A stretch of DNA of 64,000 bases from Welwitschia mirabilis. Lineage: Eukaryota > Gnetophyta > Gnetopsida > Welwitschiales. Position 1 is the stretch's first letter; the number at the start of each line of letters is the position of its first letter. The position numbers were made by a program, and so were the translations under genes. Below, in pieces: positions 34,940 through 46,679 of this stretch. Below the pieces are notes generated by a model, which did not search any database, was not told the origin of the DNA, and was given only the letters and a program-made list of their open reading frames with translations. The stretch spans positions 117,840,597-117,904,596 of the forward strand of contig JBOZIK010000001.1 of the NCBI GenBank assembly GCA_051453625.1, read 5' to 3'.

Positions 34940-35702
34940 AATTCTTCTTACCTTTTAGATCTTTATTATGTTATTCTCTCTTTTGCTCTTGTTGTCAGAA
35001 AGAGAGTATTATGCCTTTCTTTATGGAATTTTTCAGATATATGCTCTTGATGAGGACTTCTTTCTTTCTTACTTAGTATGGAGTTTTGTAATAGTTTTTT
35101 TTTAATGAAATTCACTCTTATGTTTAAGCTTAATCTTTACATTATTTTGACACTTTTAATTGCTATATACATTGGAATAAAATTAAAATTATCATCTCAA
35201 ATACAAAGGAATCAAAATGTTTTTTTAACTTCACTTTGTATTATATTTTGTTCTCAAATGATATCATTTAATATGAAATTCATAATTTTTACTTTGATTA
35301 ATAATGTTGGTAAAATTTTGTGCATTTTCAAGTTTGCCTCATCTAAAAGCACAATCTATCAATTAAAAATGCCTCAATATGTTTTAAAGAAATGTTTAGC
35401 TTATCATCATTCATCATTTGGTATCAATGTAGGGGAAGAATATGTTTCAAAAGTGCCTAAATCTAATTATTAGATAAGATGTAGTGCTTTTAATTTAATG
35501 TTAAATTCAATATGCTCTTTTTTGGTAATTGCTGAAGATTTTGTACTATTTAGTTAAAGATATACTAATATATATGTCTTGATGTAAGGAGAAGCTTTTT
35601 AACATTTTAATGTATTCTTAAAAATATTTAGTGAATGGGTTTACATTGTTTAAATCTTTTGAAATCATTAAATTATTTTCCATTAATGTCAAAAGGGGAT
35701 AT
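34940..35702 (+). other. 3' tail of Copia-B unit 1 with polypurine tract
   Basis: Noncoding, ending GTCAAAAGGGGATAT just before LTR2. A 131-codon frame at 35,078-35,473 lies here; because the matching tail at 29,525 does not keep it open, I do not call it a gene. Confidence 0.7.
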
Positions 35703-36380
35703 TGTTAGATTATATTTGCTAATTAATGTCAAACTAATTCCTCTGATGTAGTGCAAATTTGTTAGATATTATGTGCAGATGAGGTTGAGTTATACAAGTA
35801 AAAGATGTGGACCAAATGCATAAAAGGAACTGCTAAGTTATTTACCTCTAGTAGGGGTCAACCAGATCCTAGAGGAATCAACCACACCTGAAGTAGACAC
35901 AACAAAAATGAACTAAACCTAGAGGGGTTAATTGGACCTGTGATCTCAAAAACTAATAGTCCCGGACTGAGAGGAATGGGGTCAATTGGATATTCATGGG
36001 GTTGACCAGATTTGAGGAGCTAATAGTTAAGTCCTAGACTGAAGAAAAGGGATCGACCAGATCTAGGATGGGGTCAACCAAACTTAAGAAGCTGACAAAG
36101 TCCATAGTTCTATATCAAGAGACAAGAGGTTGACCAAACTCAGGAACGGGGTCGATCGAGTTCCTATGGGGTCGACCGGATATTTGTGGGATCAACTGGA
36201 TGGTACAAAAAAGTAAATCATGTAGACATTATGTGTATGTTACCTAGTTGTTATATAGCCATTTTCTAATTGTTATATAGCCATTTTCTAGTTGATTTAT
36301 ATTTAATTGAGGAGATCTATTCTTGGATTAGGACATCACTCAGAATTAGATCTAAGAACCTCATCACTGTATTCAATTAG
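35703..36380 (+). repeat. LTR2 of Copia-B (cut by gap)
   Basis: Starts TGTTAGATTATATTTGCT and follows LTR1 up to the point equivalent to about 30,830, with an internal deletion. A tandem 22-bp duplication (TTGTTATATAGCCATTTTCT) is at 36,248-36,291. Confidence 0.85.
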
Positions 36381-36480
36381 NNNNNNNNNNNNNNNNNNNN
36401 NNNNNNNNNNNNNNNNNNNNNNNNNNNNNNNNNNNNNNNNNNNNNNNNNNNNNNNNNNNNNNNNNNNNNNNNNNNNNNNN
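36381..36480. other. Assembly gap (100 N, size unknown)
   Basis: Joins LTR2 to the middle of the protease start, so the LTR2 end, primer site and gag of unit 2 are missing. Frames through it are artefacts. Confidence 1.
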
Positions 36481-36830
36481 AACCAAACAGCAAAAATAGA
36501 AGGTACAGGAAGCATCAAAGGAGGTATGTCATGTAATCTCAATAATGTACTTTATGTAAATGGTTTACAACAAAATTTATTAAGCGTTAGTCAACTGTGT
36601 AATAAAGGAAATAGAATAATCTTTGATAAATTTAAATGTATAATTTAGAATGAGAAAATAAATGCTGTTATTTTCTATACAAGACGTGTTGATAATACTT
36701 ACAGATTAGATATTAAAACTCTTGATTAATCAATACATGCAAATCAATGTTTTAGAAAAGATAATGATAAAATTAAATGTTTTTCTATCAAATATAATGT
36801 AAACTCTAATTTGGTAATTATTTTATCTTT
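36481..36830 (+). pseudogene. Protease start, unit 2
   Basis: Reads NQTAKIEGTGSIKGGMS, LNNVLYVNGLQQNLLSVSQL and GNRIIFDKFKCII, paralogous to 33,150-33,330 and somewhat better kept (LLSVSQLC intact). As in unit 1, no integrase follows. Confidence 0.85.
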
Positions 36831-36869
36831 CATGAAAGTGATCTAGATTTAGGTACACTATCCCTTGGT

Positions 36870-37060
36870 TCATTTTAGGGTAGTCGACCAGATCTATGAT
36901 TCGGTTGACCAGATGTGGTCGGTCAACTGGGTTAAAAGCCAAGTTGCCTGAACCCTTTCCAATACTATAAACCAGTTTCTCAATGGGTTAAATAGATGTT
37001 TAAGCAATCGACTGGACCTGATGGATTATAGTGCAAATGTATAGTTAGTGGACTTGATTT
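36870..37060 (+). repeat. GGTCGACC motif segment, unit 2
   Basis: Copy of 33,540-33,725 with AGTCGACCAG, GGTTGACCAG, GGTCAACTGG and ATCGACTGG. Confidence 0.75.
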
Positions 37061-37235
37061 CTTTCTAAAATCTTCCCTATGTTCTTTAATCTATAAAAGA
37101 ACTAGAATTTTAACTTATTTACTTCTTAATATAATGACTTTAAGCCTTCAGATCTAGTGAGTTTCTTTAAGATTAAGAGAGATTTACAGCTAGATCCAGT
37201 GATTTTCTCAGTTTTTCTTTCCTTCAAAAGTCTTA

Positions 37236-38266
37236 GAATGCAAATAGCTCTTTCAAGAGAGGCTCAAAGGAAGGTGCTTTAAGGGAATTTGCATGGAATG
37301 TCTGAATAAGTCTTGGACAAGTTCTATGAGAAGTTTGAAAAGAAAGATTTGTGCTGGGAGTGGTCTATAGTCTCATCTAAGCTTAGGAAGCTAAGAGATA
37401 TTACTTAGATCTTAAGAGATTAAGATCTGGACCATTTCCTGGATGTTTTAGATCCTGCATATTCTTTTCTTACTAGAATTTTTTACTATAATGCTTCTTT
37501 TAATTGTAATACTAGGATTCTAGAAAGCCTAGTTTTGGGTAGAAGAATAAGAATGATAGCAAACCTCATTTTTAAGCTGACCAATCTTTCTTAGAGAGAC
37601 TATGAAGAATTTTGACCTCTGAAAGACACAATGAAAGATAAGCCAACAATCACCAAAGAGATTTACGTTAAAATGCATTCTTAGAAGCATACTATTTCTA
37701 CTTCTCTGTTGACTCCAAAATATTACTTTATCTATTTGATCTTTACTTATAATTTTTTTCCTTTAGCTGGCCATCATGATGAGGCCTCTAGCTATAGGGC
37801 ATATTTAATGTATTTGATAGGAATTAAGCATTATATTAATGCTCCTATCATAATATTGAAAAATATGGCTTCACATTTGGAGTACCACAGAACTGTGACT
37901 CTACCCTACTCTATGCTTATCAATAAAATTTGTCATTATTTCCATGTTAATCTGCATTTTTCTTTGGAGACTCTTTAGCCCCTGTCACCCATTGGGTGTG
38001 CAACTTTGTCTCACATGTATATCTTTGCTTCTTTAAAGAAATTCCCTTTTAAAACCCCAAAGGCAGCATCTGCAGATGAGACTCTTTCATATTTGAAATG
38101 GATTGACTTTTGTACCAGGCATATAAAAAAAGCACTCATAGCAATTGGATATAACATTGCAAATACCTCAGTTGAAGGTACCAGCTCTGCTCGTACTGGT
38201 GAAGATGAAAAAGATTCAGAGGAGAAATTTGAAAAACAAGAACAAGAAGATGAAGAATCAGATTAA
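37236..38266 (+). pseudogene. Unknown ORF inside Copia-B, copy B
   Basis: Paralogue of 33,905-34,939. The start region has a one-base shift and stops, but 37,709-37,978 and 38,006-38,266 are open and give SSYRAYLMYLIGIKHYINAP, LEYHRTVTLPYSML, and YLKWIDFCTRHIKKALI with the full acidic tail EKFEKQEQEDEESD ending at TAA 38,264-38,266. A TAG at 37,976-37,978 falls at the same codon as the TAG in copy A, so that stop predates the duplication or is a genuine ORF end with a second small frame downstream. Function unknown. Confidence 0.7.
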
Positions 38267-38482
38267 ATCCTTCTTATTTTTTAAATATTAGTTGTGTTAT
38301 TATTTTTTTTCCTTTTGTTAAGAGAGATCTATGCCTTTTTGTGGAATTTTTTAGATGTATGCTCTTGATGAGCATTTATTTCTTTTTTGTTCACTATGAA
38401 ACTTTGTAATAGTTTATTTTTGTTAATGAAATCAAGTCTTATGTTTGAGCTAAATTCTTGGATTATTTTGGTATTTTTTTAT

Positions 38483-39032
38483 NNNNNNNNNNNNNNNNNN
38501 NNNNNNNNNNNNNNNNNNNNNNNNNNNNNNNNNNNNNNNNNNNNNNNNNNNNNNNNNNNNNNNNNNNNNNNNNNNNNNNNNNNNNNNNNNNNNNNNNNNN
38601 NNNNNNNNNNNNNNNNNNNNNNNNNNNNNNNNNNNNNNNNNNNNNNNNNNNNNNNNNNNNNNNNNNNNNNNNNNNNNNNNNNNNNNNNNNNNNNNNNNNN
38701 NNNNNNNNNNNNNNNNNNNNNNNNNNNNNNNNNNNNNNNNNNNNNNNNNNNNNNNNNNNNNNNNNNNNNNNNNNNNNNNNNNNNNNNNNNNNNNNNNNNN
38801 NNNNNNNNNNNNNNNNNNNNNNNNNNNNNNNNNNNNNNNNNNNNNNNNNNNNNNNNNNNNNNNNNNNNNNNNNNNNNNNNNNNNNNNNNNNNNNNNNNNN
38901 NNNNNNNNNNNNNNNNNNNNNNNNNNNNNNNNNNNNNNNNNNNNNNNNNNNNNNNNNNNNNNNNNNNNNNNNNNNNNNNNNNNNNNNNNNNNNNNNNNNN
39001 NNNNNNNNNNNNNNNNNNNNNNNNNNNNNNNN
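38483..39032. other. Assembly gap (550 N)
   Basis: Covers most of the unit 2 tail. Frames across it are artefacts. Confidence 1.
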
Positions 39033-39058
39033 TTGTCATTCATGTCAAAGAGGGATAT

Positions 39059-40336
39059 TGTTAGATTATATTTGCCAATTGATGTTAAACTAATTCCTCT
39101 AGTGTAGTGAAAATTTGTTAGATATTATGTGCAAATGTGTTTGAGTTATGTAGGCGAAAGATTTAAATTGAAATACATGAAAGAAACTACTCAGTTATGT
39201 TTACCTCTAGTGGAGATCGACCAGATCCTAGAGGGGTCAATCGCACCTGAAGTAGATGCAAAGAAATGAACTAAACTCAGAGTGGTTGATCGGATTATGA
39301 AGGGATCAACCAGACCTATGATCTTAAGAGCTAGTATCCTAAACTGAATGAAAAGGAGGCAACTGAATATTCATGGGATCAATTAAATTTGAGGAGCTGA
39401 TAGTCAAGTCCTACACCAAGAGGAAAGGGGTCGACCGAATTTAAGAAGCTGATAGTCCATAATTTTAGACAATGAGATAAGGAATTGACCAGACCCAGGG
39501 TGGGATCGACCGAGTTCTTATGGGGTCAAGTGGATATCTGTGGGGTTGACTGGATGGTACAGAAAAGTAAATCTTGTAAATGTTATGTATCTGTTACCTA
39601 GCTATTACCTAGTCATTTTCTAGCCATTTATAAATATTAGAAGTGCAATTCAATTGTATTAAACCCTAGTAACCCTCCATTATAAATATCTAGGAAAGAG
39701 ATTAACACTTTTCAAAATTGACATATTCATTATGGATATGAAAGATCAAGTGGCATAATTCATTGAAACATCTTTCATATTGATTCATATCTTGTTGAGG
39801 AGATCTATTCTTAGAAAAAAGACTTTACTTAGAATTAGAGCTAAGGATTTTGTCGTTGTATTCATTTGGAGAAGAGCTCCATTCTTTGCATTGATACTAA
39901 ACAAGTGATATCAGAGCTACCAAGGCTTCATTGCATCAATTCTATTTGTCTTCAAAGGTTGAGACTTAGCTTGTAAAAGTTCATTGTTAAAAGTTAAGAC
40001 TTAGACTGCAAACATTTGTTGTTAAGGTTGAAACTTAACCTATAAAAGTCCACTTGTAAGGGTTAACATATGAGCTTGACAAAACTTATGAAGTAACAAA
40101 GATCTGAGATCAAGCTTGGGAGAAGCTAATCATCAAGAGTGGAGCAGGGGAGTTTCCGAACCACTATAAATCCTACGTGCATCCAAACTAGTAGTTTCTG
40201 TTTTATGTTTAACAATCTGTTTTTCATTCCTTATATGAACGGTCTTGATTTTATTATTTATTTATATGTAATCTGTGATTAGAATTATTTAAGTTGTTTT
40301 GAGCTTAAATTTTTTTTGAAAGAACCTATCCTATCA
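39059..40336 (+). repeat. LTR3 of Copia-B
   Basis: 1,278 bp from TGTTAGATTATATTTGCC to CCTATCA, preceded by the polypurine tract GTCAAAGAGGGATAT. TATA-like TATAAATAT at 39,681-39,689. Near its end about 29 bases found in LTR1 are missing between two CCTAT repeats. Confidence 0.88.
39681..39689 (+). promoter_or_regulatory. TATA-like box in LTR3
   Basis: TATAAATAT, aligned with TCTAAATAC in LTR1 (30,630s) and with a reverse-strand TATAAATAG in Copia-A. Probable LTR promoter core, by position and match only. Confidence 0.5.
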
Positions 40337-40341
40337 CAAGT
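40337..40341. repeat. Target-site duplication of Copia-B, right copy (CAAGT)
   Basis: Identical to 28,889-28,893. Confidence 0.85.
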
Positions 40342-42159
40342 GTTTTTGGAGATGACTTATTCCACTCTACAAGTTGTCAGCACTACCAATATTTTTTATA
40401 GGGCTATTTTCATCTTTTACATCATGCTTTAATATTCAATTAAGTACCTGAATTTACCATGTAAAAGTGAATAATGTCATAATTAACATTAAAACTAATG
40501 AAAGAAATAATTTTATGATAAAATGATTAATTCAATATCTCTCCAAAGCTAAATTAACTTGAAATACATGGTCTAAATATTAGTTTTTGGATGTCATAGT
40601 CTATTCAGATAAATGATATAATAGTCATTTTTTAATAGCTAAAGTTGAAGAAATATATAGTGAACATCTTTAGTGTGGTAATCACTTACTATAACATATT
40701 ATGAAATAGGTAATAACTAATAAGATTATCTTCTTCTATTTTTTCTAATTATAGATAACATCATTAAATGATATAATACTATGCACTGATATATCAAAAT
40801 ATGAAAAAATATTAAAGTAATCTTTAAGAAAAAAGAAACTCTGAAGTACAACAATATATTAAATGAAATGAATAATATTCCTATGAAATAAGAAAAGATG
40901 ACAAAAGCTACTTCTAAGCCTTAATACATTAAAGAGATTATTGATAAGGATTATCAACAACAATGGTTTATATGTCTTTATTTTTTATAATATGAAGTAT
41001 TTGGAGGCATCTTATGTGTAAGATATTTCATTTAACATAGGTAATAAATATTTCTACTTTTATTATTTCATTTATCTTCTTAATGCATCTTTTTAAGGCT
41101 CTATAATAATCCTAAAGTGGAGAGGTGATTAAGAGTCTATACTAAAATAATTTAACTTTTACTTCTAAAAAAATTATGTAAGAAATCTCGCAAATCATCA
41201 AAGAATGAATAACAACCAATAAAATGTAGGAAAAAAAGGTATCTAAACATATTATACAATAAATAATGAACATTATAAATTTCTTAACATTTTAACCTTT
41301 AAAGCTATTTCTTAAAGAGCATACTAGAGGTTGAATGGCCTATTGAAAAATTTAGTTTAAATATAGCTGTAAAGAGATTTTCTAAGTTTTTATATAACTT
41401 AATTAAGAATTTAAACTGGATGAAAAATTGATGGGGTTTAATACAAGAAATTTATTCTTTTGCATATGATAAAACTAAAAAATTATAAAAATAGATAAAA
41501 AAGATAGATAATTCAAGTTATAAGAGATTAAGAATTTATTTGGTTCATCTATGCAAGCCTACATCCACTTCCCATTGATGCTTCTTGATTCTACTCTGTG
41601 TCAATGTTATAAACTACACATTATAAATACTTTTAGATGACCTTAAGCCATTTAACTTGAGTTTTATAACTTGACTACTATCTTTTAATGAGAAATTTTT
41701 AGATAAATATCAATCTAAAATAACAAACAAGTTTTGTTATAGTAATTAATAATAATCCTTCATGCATAATTAACCATTCTTAAAGTATAATATATGTCTC
41801 TTCTATAGGCTAGCAAAAGATTTAAGAAGAGAAGTAACTCATGTAGAGAAAAGAAAGTGAATGAAATGTTAGATCTTCTTCTAGTTATAAACTAATTCAT
41901 AAATATTATTATTTTATATACTATGCCCTTTTTTAAAATTTTCCGATGTAAGATAAATACTGAAAAGAAGTTATAATGAATGTATAAGCTTAATCATATT
42001 TAAAAACTTTTCTACTTTATATCTTTCTTTCTTTATTTTTTCATATTTATTTGTGTGATATTGTTTCTTATAGAATGACATTCTTTCCACTTACTAAACT
42101 TGGAAATATATGTTATGATAATTTGAACAACATTTTCAAACTAGTGCATAGAGTAATTA
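40342..42159. other. Noncoding AT-rich sequence, nothing recognised
   Basis: No open frame of note and no transposon motif recognised. Confidence 0.5.
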
Positions 42160-42706
42160 TGATGATTTAATATAATAAAATTAAGAAATAAAAATATTAT
42201 GTGATTTATAATAATAAAAAATAATAATAAAAATAAAATGCTTACATGATTTAAATAGAATTTGAAGAAAAGAAATGACTTTAGTTTATTAATGATTTCA
42301 AAAAGAATCTCTCTACACTTGTGAATAGTCTCTGCTAAGGAGGGTGGCTTGAATTGATAAATTATTCATGAGGATCTACATTCTCGATCTTTTCTCTAAG
42401 ACTATTAGGTGGCTAGCTATGTTTTGGCAAAGATTAATCTTCATATGTTGAATATGACTTATGTTTTTATTGGGCTAACCTTTTAATGTGAATTCTCAAT
42501 TATGATTATTCCTCTCCATAAGAGTTATATCCATTCAACAAATGATTATAAAGTTTGTCTAAGTTAACATAAGTATTTAACTAAATACATATTTGATCAA
42601 TGCCAATTGATTTAACTCATAATAATGCTATGATTATTTAGTAAATTATTTTATGTAATAAGTTATTAACTACTTATCAATAATAGATTTTGTAACATGT
42701 AATAGA
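42160..42706 (-). repeat. 3' LTR of chromovirus-like element
   Basis: Similar to 51,225-51,768 (shared blocks around TTATAATAATAAAAAATAAT and TAGTCTCT...AAGGAGGGTGGC). A polypurine-like AAGTGGGAAG on the minus strand precedes it at about 42,707-42,716. Confidence 0.7.
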
Positions 42707-43559
42707 CTTCCCACTTGGACATTCACTATTCCAGTGGAATTTCCTTAGTGTCTACGTTTTATGCGTTAAAATATTAATATTTATTGTATTATTTTGCATA
42801 CATTATAATTAAATCATTCAATGAAATTATTTTAAAAAGTTATATTTCTAAATAAGAGGAAATGCCATCTTTTTGATAATTTATCTCATTTGAATAATTT
42901 TGGCTAAGTTTGCTTGATGTATTCTTTCTTTTCCCAACTATGTTAATCATAACGTGGTCATTTGATTAGTACTTTATTTATGATTTTTCCTCAATTTATT
43001 TTCTCTTGAATATTTAATTTTCATGTGATTAATATAAAAGTAAAATGAGATATTACTAAAGGTTTTACAATCTATAATATATTCATTATAAGATTCTATA
43101 TAATAGGGTTTGAGAAGATTGACATAAAAGATAGGATGGATTTAACTTTAAGAAAAAAAATGAATTTTATGGACAAATTTACTAACTATTTCTACCATTA
43201 AAAATTATCTACATTGTTGAGAAGCTAATTTTCCCTACCTTCCTCATTTTAAAAATGCTTTTTTTAGTTTGATGTGTAATGGAACTTGATCTTGAATATA
43301 TAACATATGATAGAAATACTTCATAATAATATTATATTAATCTTAATCTCTTTATAATTTCTTTAAATATTCTTATTTATCTCTTCTATTTCTTATTATA
43401 TAGGAGCTAATCAAGTAATGGGATTTGACCAATTTATTCCATATATTTCTTTAAAAGAATAACACTAAATGTACATCCCTTTCAAAGGAAGGATTGATTA
43501 ATTACAAAGGCATATATAGGAATAAATAATTTTTCAAGTGGTAATACAAATAAATTCCT

Positions 43560-44200
43560 ATCATTCATGCTCATGTTTTGATCAAGGGAAAAATATCCAA
43601 TAAAATTGATGCAAAGCTATATAAAGCTAGTGTTGCAATGATAAGTTCATTGTTGATGCCACTGGAAGTTGAGTATCTTTGGTTATAAATAAATTCTATG
43701 AAATATAAATAATATTTTCATCTTTTAGGTTTATTTACTATGTAACTTCTAAAAATAATTTCAAGTATCTAATTTATTCTCATAGTTTGATTATTTGTTT
43801 CTAGGTCAAATAGTATGATAAGAAAAACTTGAGTTCCTAATTCCTTAAAACATTCTAACCAAAAGTTCTAAATATATTGGGACCTCTATTTGAAATAATT
43901 ATTTTAGGTACTCCATAAAATATAAAGATTTCTTTTACAAAGAATTAATTAGTTTATTTTACTATTATCATGATCTTGGTTGAAATGAAATATGCCATCT
44001 GTATTAACTTCATCATGTATACAAAAATATCATCTTAATTTTTAAATGTTTCAGTAATCTTGTGATAAACTCCATTGTAATGTCATTTCATTTTCAAGTA
44101 GGCTCTCATAAAAATTTTAGAAATCCATTTAAGTTTTTTTATTTTAACTCTACTTATTGATAGATACAAGAATCTATAATAGGGTCCTTTATTTGAGATT
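43560..44200 (-). pseudogene. Gypsy (chromovirus-type) integrase
   Basis: On the minus strand near 43,850-43,900 reads FWLECFKELGTQVF, then at 43,650-43,780 INXILEIIFRSYIVNKPKR and YYLYFIEFIYNQRYSTSSG, equal to the end of the integrase core (ILEDMLR.C......W..YL...EFAYN..Y..S.G). Upstream, NEMTLQWSLSQDY matches WEHITMDFV.GLP. C-terminally, PIFYVNLLKPY near 43,080-43,110 resembles HPVFHVS.L. Heavily mutated. A chromodomain was not securely seen. Confidence 0.78.
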
Positions 44201-44429
44201 TCATACATTAATAGTAATATTGTTTGTTAACCTTAGAGTGTTCTTTTTCCAAACCATAGTCATCCTACACAAGGTAGTTTGTATGCTTCTTTAATAAGTT
44301 GATTATTTCATGATCCTACTAGTATAAATAGCTTTTCCTTTTGTTATTACATGTAAAAAAAACATCTTTTTCCTCCTTCATCCATTTTCAATGTTCTCTA
44401 AAGTTCTTGTCATTTTATACTCCTTCTTT

Positions 44430-44780
44430 TATTTCTTTAGCCATCTCTAAATACATAAGTAATCATATGCTAAGTTTAATTAGATGCATCAGGAACATGA
44501 TTTTTATTACTAAAGGGATGCTTAATATTCAAATGATATTTACCTAGTAATTCTAGTCAAAACCTTTGTCTCACATTAAGAAGTAATTAGCTTTACAAAT
44601 ATTTCAAGATGTTGTGATCTATTTTCAAATATAACATCTCTTAGAAAAGATTCCTTTAAAATTTTAAATCCTAGACTACTATTAGAAATTAAAAAATATA
44701 TAGTAGATAATTTTATTTATGCTTATTTAGTCTTCTAGATTTATAGGCAATTACTCAACCATCATATATTAAATTTTTTT
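44430..44780 (-). pseudogene. Gypsy RNase H
   Basis: The minus strand reads VIAYKSRRLNKHK then IDHNILKYL and NVRQRFXLELLGKYHLNIKH, the chromovirus RNase H pattern (VIAYESRKLNKHELNYPTHD...ARQRRWLELL.EYDF.I). It is shortened by an internal deletion. RT should lie to the right but only unrecognisable sequence and a gap are there. The 68-codon plus-strand frame at 44,341-44,547 is a shadow. Confidence 0.75.
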
Positions 44781-45141
44781 AATTTCTTTTTTATAGGAAT
44801 CTATTTCCATGATGAATTATTTTTTCATTTTTGGAATCTTTACAATAAAATTAGTGATCAATAGAAGTCTAGTATGGAGAAATAATTCTTGTCATCTCCC
44901 ATTAAAAATTTCATATCCAAAATTGTGTCATAGCTCTTAACATCTAAAGCATAAAATTTATCTTAGAATTATAATCCTTTAATATTAAATTAGCATAATA
45001 ACCTATTTAAGTGATCACCTTTGCCCCTCATACTTCAAATTTAGAACTTTTTTGTTAATTATTTTATTTTTAAATATTTCATAAATCTTGGCAAAATCAA
45101 ATTATATTTAACATCACTATTTATTAAGAATTAAATTGGTT

Positions 45142-45241
45142 NNNNNNNNNNNNNNNNNNNNNNNNNNNNNNNNNNNNNNNNNNNNNNNNNNNNNNNNNNN
45201 NNNNNNNNNNNNNNNNNNNNNNNNNNNNNNNNNNNNNNNNN
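45142..45241. other. Assembly gap (100 N, size unknown)
   Basis: AAATTGGTT occurs on both sides, so ends may overlap. Protease and most RT may be missing here or deleted. Confidence 1.
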
Positions 45242-45249
45242 AAATTGGT

Positions 45250-46430
45250 TTATCTTCTAAAAGACCTTTGATTTTGATTAAAGAAAATTGATTTTTGACA
45301 AAACCTAATTGGATGGTTAAAATTACCCTTTTTCTAGTTCGTTGTTGTGCTTATGGCATGTTTTGCTATTTAAGCACTAGCATATACTCCCTCCTTATTT
45401 GAATAATTATTTTAAATTTAGCCCCTCTTTTTACAATTATTGCAAATTATAAGGGATTAATTTTGTTGAAGCTATTGTAGCTATAACTATTATTCAGGGT
45501 TGTTTAAAATTTAGCATTCATTATGAGACATTACTCTTTCTTCATATAATACTTTTTCTTCCTATAGGATTCTTATGAAGATTTAGGTTTAAGTGGAAAA
45601 ACCAAGTGCCTTAAATTTAATTCTAAGGCCAATGACTTCATTGGCTAACTTTTGATGGTTTCTTTGATGTTAACATTTGGCCAACTTTTAAAAATCATTC
45701 TAATATTCATCTAAGGACTTTTTAAAACCTAATTCTAAATAATTAAACTACATTCATATATCTTTGAAAGGAATTTAAAATAAATGCCTTTTACAACTCA
45801 TTATTGAATCTTCCCACCCAATGTCCTTATGTATTCTTAAACATAAACTACTCCATCATGTAGTTGCATTAGCTATAACAAGCATTGCTACATATTCATT
45901 ATGAGTAGCATTCTTAACATTCTTAACTTAAAAATTGTTTTTCATGTATTTTAGTCACCCCAATTTTCTTCACATGATCTTAGACTCTTAAGTATATCTT
46001 AATTGATAATTTTTTACATACTCTTGAAAATCCTTTTTTTTTAATTAACCTTTTACCTCTCCATGCAAGCTTTTAATTCAATATTCATGTTTATTGCTTT
46101 GCTTCTAGATTTCTTTAATAACTTTAGGTCCTATCAAAGTATGAGTAGAATACCATTCAAGGGTTGCAAAGTTTTTATTTTTATCTTATAGGAACTCTTG
46201 AATTTCTTTCCTAGGGTTTAAATGACTATTCCTATGACTTACCTTTAAAGATCCATAAGGTAGAGTTTAAATTCTTTATTTTTTACTATTGAAAGGTCTT
46301 ATGAAAATCTTCAATTCTTTTCCTAAAATCATTGATTAATTTAGTAACAGGATCATCATGTCTTACCAATTTACATATTATTATGATGCCATCTAGGTTT
46401 GTGTATTTTTTGCCTTCTATTTACAACATA
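45250..46430 (-). pseudogene. Gypsy gag
   Basis: The minus strand reads THNEYVAMLVIANATTXWSS, then SIMSXKRHLF and YLELGFKKSLDEYXNDFXKL, the retrotransposon gag core (region with W..., F..L.QG..SV.EY...F..L). A knuckle-like CNNCKKRGXNL lies at about 45,440-45,470. Many stops. Begins roughly at 46,430 by loss of similarity. Confidence 0.6.
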
Positions 46431-46679
46431 CAATTATTTAAGTAACTATTTTATTACTTAAAGATTACTTTAATTATTTATAATTATATTTTACTAATTA
46501 AATAAAGTATGTTTGAAATATAAATTAATTAATAATTTCTAACATTAAATAATGTAAAGAATTCACTTCGCAATAATTGAATAGTTAAAGATACACATTT
46601 TAATCTTATTGTACCTTATTGAAAGTGTAAAATTTGATTCAAAACATATTTTAAGTACATAATGACACCTTTTTTTAAA

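Larger units (their letters stand above)
28894..40336 (+). mobile_element. Copia-B: head-to-tail array of a non-autonomous Copia element
   Basis: Four LTRs of one family alternate with three internal regions, all on the plus strand: LTR0 (28,894), gap and tail, LTR1 (30,065-31,330), full internal region, LTR2 (35,703), gap and partial internal region, LTR3 (39,059-40,336). A polypurine tract precedes LTR1, LTR2 and LTR3 but not LTR0, and CAAGT lies outside LTR0 and LTR3 only. So the outer LTRs mark a single insertion. The internal region has gag, the start of protease, a motif-rich segment, and a 344-codon ORF, and lacks integrase, RT and RNase H. It would need enzymes from a relative such as Copia-A. 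Confidence 0.88.

Noticed and set aside
35078-35473. 131-codon plus-strand frame
   Set aside because: It lies in the noncoding tail of Copia-B; the homologous tail at 29.5-30.0 kb does not keep it open, and it is hydrophobic AT-rich sequence without a motif.
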